Shown here in pieces: positions 50,208-51,177 of a stretch of DNA of 51,177 bases. The position numbers and the translations under genes were made by a program. Location: the NCBI GenBank assembly GCA_022819945.1, contig JAJEGI010000165.1, forward strand, positions 1-51,177, read 5' to 3'. The DNA is from Candidatus Poribacteria bacterium (lineage in GTDB: Bacteria > Poribacteria > WGA-4E > WGA-3G). Numbering within the stretch: position 1 is the first letter of the stretch; each line of letters opens with the position of its first letter. The notes under the pieces were generated by a model that had not been told where the DNA came from, made no database searches, and saw only the letters and a list, made by a program, of their open reading frames with translations.

Positions 50208-51177
50208 TTATTCGTTTTTGGATGAATCTGTAAGTATTTCATCCCAATCCCACAAGAGAATTGTACCATCTGTGGCTGCACTAATGAGCATTGTACCATC
50301 AGGTGAAAACGCTAACGTGTTTACGCCTTTCGTATGTCCATCAAGCGCAGCGATTTTGTCTCGCGTCGTAACGTCCCATAATTGGATTGTACCGGTGTCA
50401 AACCCACTAACAAGCACTTCGCCATCCGGCGAGAATACTAACAGTTCCAACAGTTCAGCAGAATCAGTGGAGGGCCTGTCTCGCCTATACCCAGTGCTAA
50501 TCGGGAGAAGCTTATTAGCCGTATCCACTTCCCATAAATGGATGTAATCATGTGTTCCAGCGGCGAGTAAAGCACCGTCTGGCGAAAATGCCAATGACCG
50601 AGCACGCAGCGCCTCCGACTTTGCAAAGGCAACCAGTGCCGCACCGGTTGCAACGTCCCACATTTGGATTTCTCCCTTTGAAGTGCCACTGACGAGCCGT
50701 CTACTATCTGGCGAAAACGCCAATGACCAAACTGTTGGTACATTGCGAATAATACCGGGACCCAAATTCGTCAGATCAGCGAGAGGTATTGCCACTTCAT
50801 CACCCCTTTCCGTGTTCCACAAGCGAATTTCACCAAGCCCAGTAAATGCAACCGTTTTGCCATCAGGTGAAAAAGTCAGTTTATTGGCTCCCATCCTATA
50901 TTGCAAGGTTGCCAGTTCACGACCTGTCTTTACATCCGTCAGGCGAATAAAATGCTTTGCCCGATAAGGAGCAACAGGCTGGCGGAAACTTGTTCCTGCC
51001 CCGAAGATCGGAGTCCCATCTACGCCTAAACTAACGAGTTTTGTGCCATCGGGTGAAAATGCTAAAGTTGTGAACCAATCGCGATGTTCCGTCCTATAGA
51101 CAGTAGACTTTTTCGATGTTTTCACATCCCACAAGGTAACTACACCATTAAACGCCACACTTGCCAGTAGGGGCGAG
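50208..51177 (-). CDS. WD40-repeat protein, 5' part outside the window
   Basis: The C-terminal 322 codons of a gene that begins beyond the window; the frame stays open to the last base, and a GTG at 51158 is internal (the residues before it, SPLLAS, align with the paralogue). It contains six complete WD40 blades and part of a seventh (SLAFSPDSRRLVSGTSKGEI, LLVFSPDGEVLVSGFDTGTI, TLAFSPDGTMLISAATDGTI). It aligns along its length with the C-terminal propeller of the protein at 43255-46203, including TVYRTEHRDW versus TVQNSGHRDW and the ending ILLWDWDE versus IFLWDWDE. By analogy an ECF sigma domain and membrane span are expected upstream, but that is not seen here. Confidence 0.85.
   Translation of the reverse strand, partial: SPLLASVAFNGVVTLWDVKTSKKSTVYRTEHRDWFTTLAFSPDGTKLVSLGVDGTPIFGAGTSFRQPVAPYRAKHFIRLTDVKTGRELATLQYRMGANKLTFSPDGKTVAFTGLGEIRLWNTERGDEVAIPLADLTNLGPGIIRNVPTVWSLAFSPDSRRLVSGTSKGEIQMWDVATGAALVAFAKSEALRARSLAFSPDGALLAAGTHDYIHLWEVDTANKLLPISTGYRRDRPSTDSAELLELLVFSPDGEVLVSGFDTGTIQLWDVTTRDKIAALDGHTKGVNTLAFSPDGTMLISAATDGTILLWDWDEILTDSSKNE

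Noticed and set aside
50208..51158. The WD40 frame as a complete gene starting at 51158
   Set aside because: The GTG there is inside a blade and the frame stays open to the window end, matching the paralogue, so the gene is cut by the window.

Overview
The window looks like a chromosomal contig of an uncultured, Gram-negative-type bacterium, most plausibly Candidatus Poribacteria or a close relative. This rests on recognition of family composition rather than on a marker-gene tree: a DUF6785-like multi-pass membrane protein, LamG, NHL and WD40 surface proteins, a secreted protein ending in a FlgD/type-IX-sorting-like domain with a YPNPFNPET motif, ECF sigma factors fused to beta-propellers, and a high load of short palindromic and MITE-like repeats. 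Many lipoprotein signal peptides and barrel-like proteins point to an outer membrane.

Layout. 1-600: short mobile repeats. 635-6329 (minus): hicB/hicA toxin-antitoxin pair, a GNAT acetyltransferase, an NHL-repeat surface protein and a large membrane protein. 6330-11815 (plus): four paralogous small lipocalin-like lipoproteins and a COG3014-like lipoprotein. Two near-identical control regions here each carry three operator-like repeats at exact 22-bp spacing followed by a textbook sigma-54 promoter. 11918-15945: a secreted C39-like cysteine peptidase, a TPR protein and a translationally coupled leucine-rich-repeat protein, facing an NtrB/AtoS-like histidine kinase on the minus strand.

18038-27070 is the housekeeping block: an ECF sigma factor; tRNA-Ser(UGA), Ser(GCU) and Arg(ACG); tadA; tRNA-Ser(CGA), Ala(CGC) and Ser(GGA); a large SRP RNA with an Alu domain; then dnaX-ybaB-recR, an M28/glutaminyl-cyclase-like lipoprotein, mnmG and rsmG. 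All four serine isoacceptors are present. The order tadA-SRP RNA-dnaX-ybaB-recR is that of Bacillus subtilis.

27084-33647 is a complete partner-switching signalling module: STAS protein, membrane histidine kinase, response regulator-PP2C phosphatase, an internally duplicated RsbW-like kinase and a second STAS protein. It is followed by a short AccD-like protein that keeps the zinc finger but has lost the carboxyltransferase active-site motifs. 33714-36070: galactokinase and a ROK sugar kinase. 36255-42227: a lipoprotein, an NHL lipoprotein and a 1279-residue probable outer-membrane protein, whose 5' ends all contain copies of one repeat with a built-in ribosome-binding site. 42273-51177 (minus): a LamG protein and a tandem of proteins in which an ECF sigma factor, one membrane span and a large beta-propeller are fused. 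Two are complete and carry different propeller types on nearly the same sigma-anchor module; the third runs off the window.

The strongest candidates for undescribed biology are the membrane-tethered sigma-propeller fusions, the sigma-54/triple-operator lipoprotein regulon, and the partner-switching module with a half-degenerate double RsbW and a pseudo-AccD.
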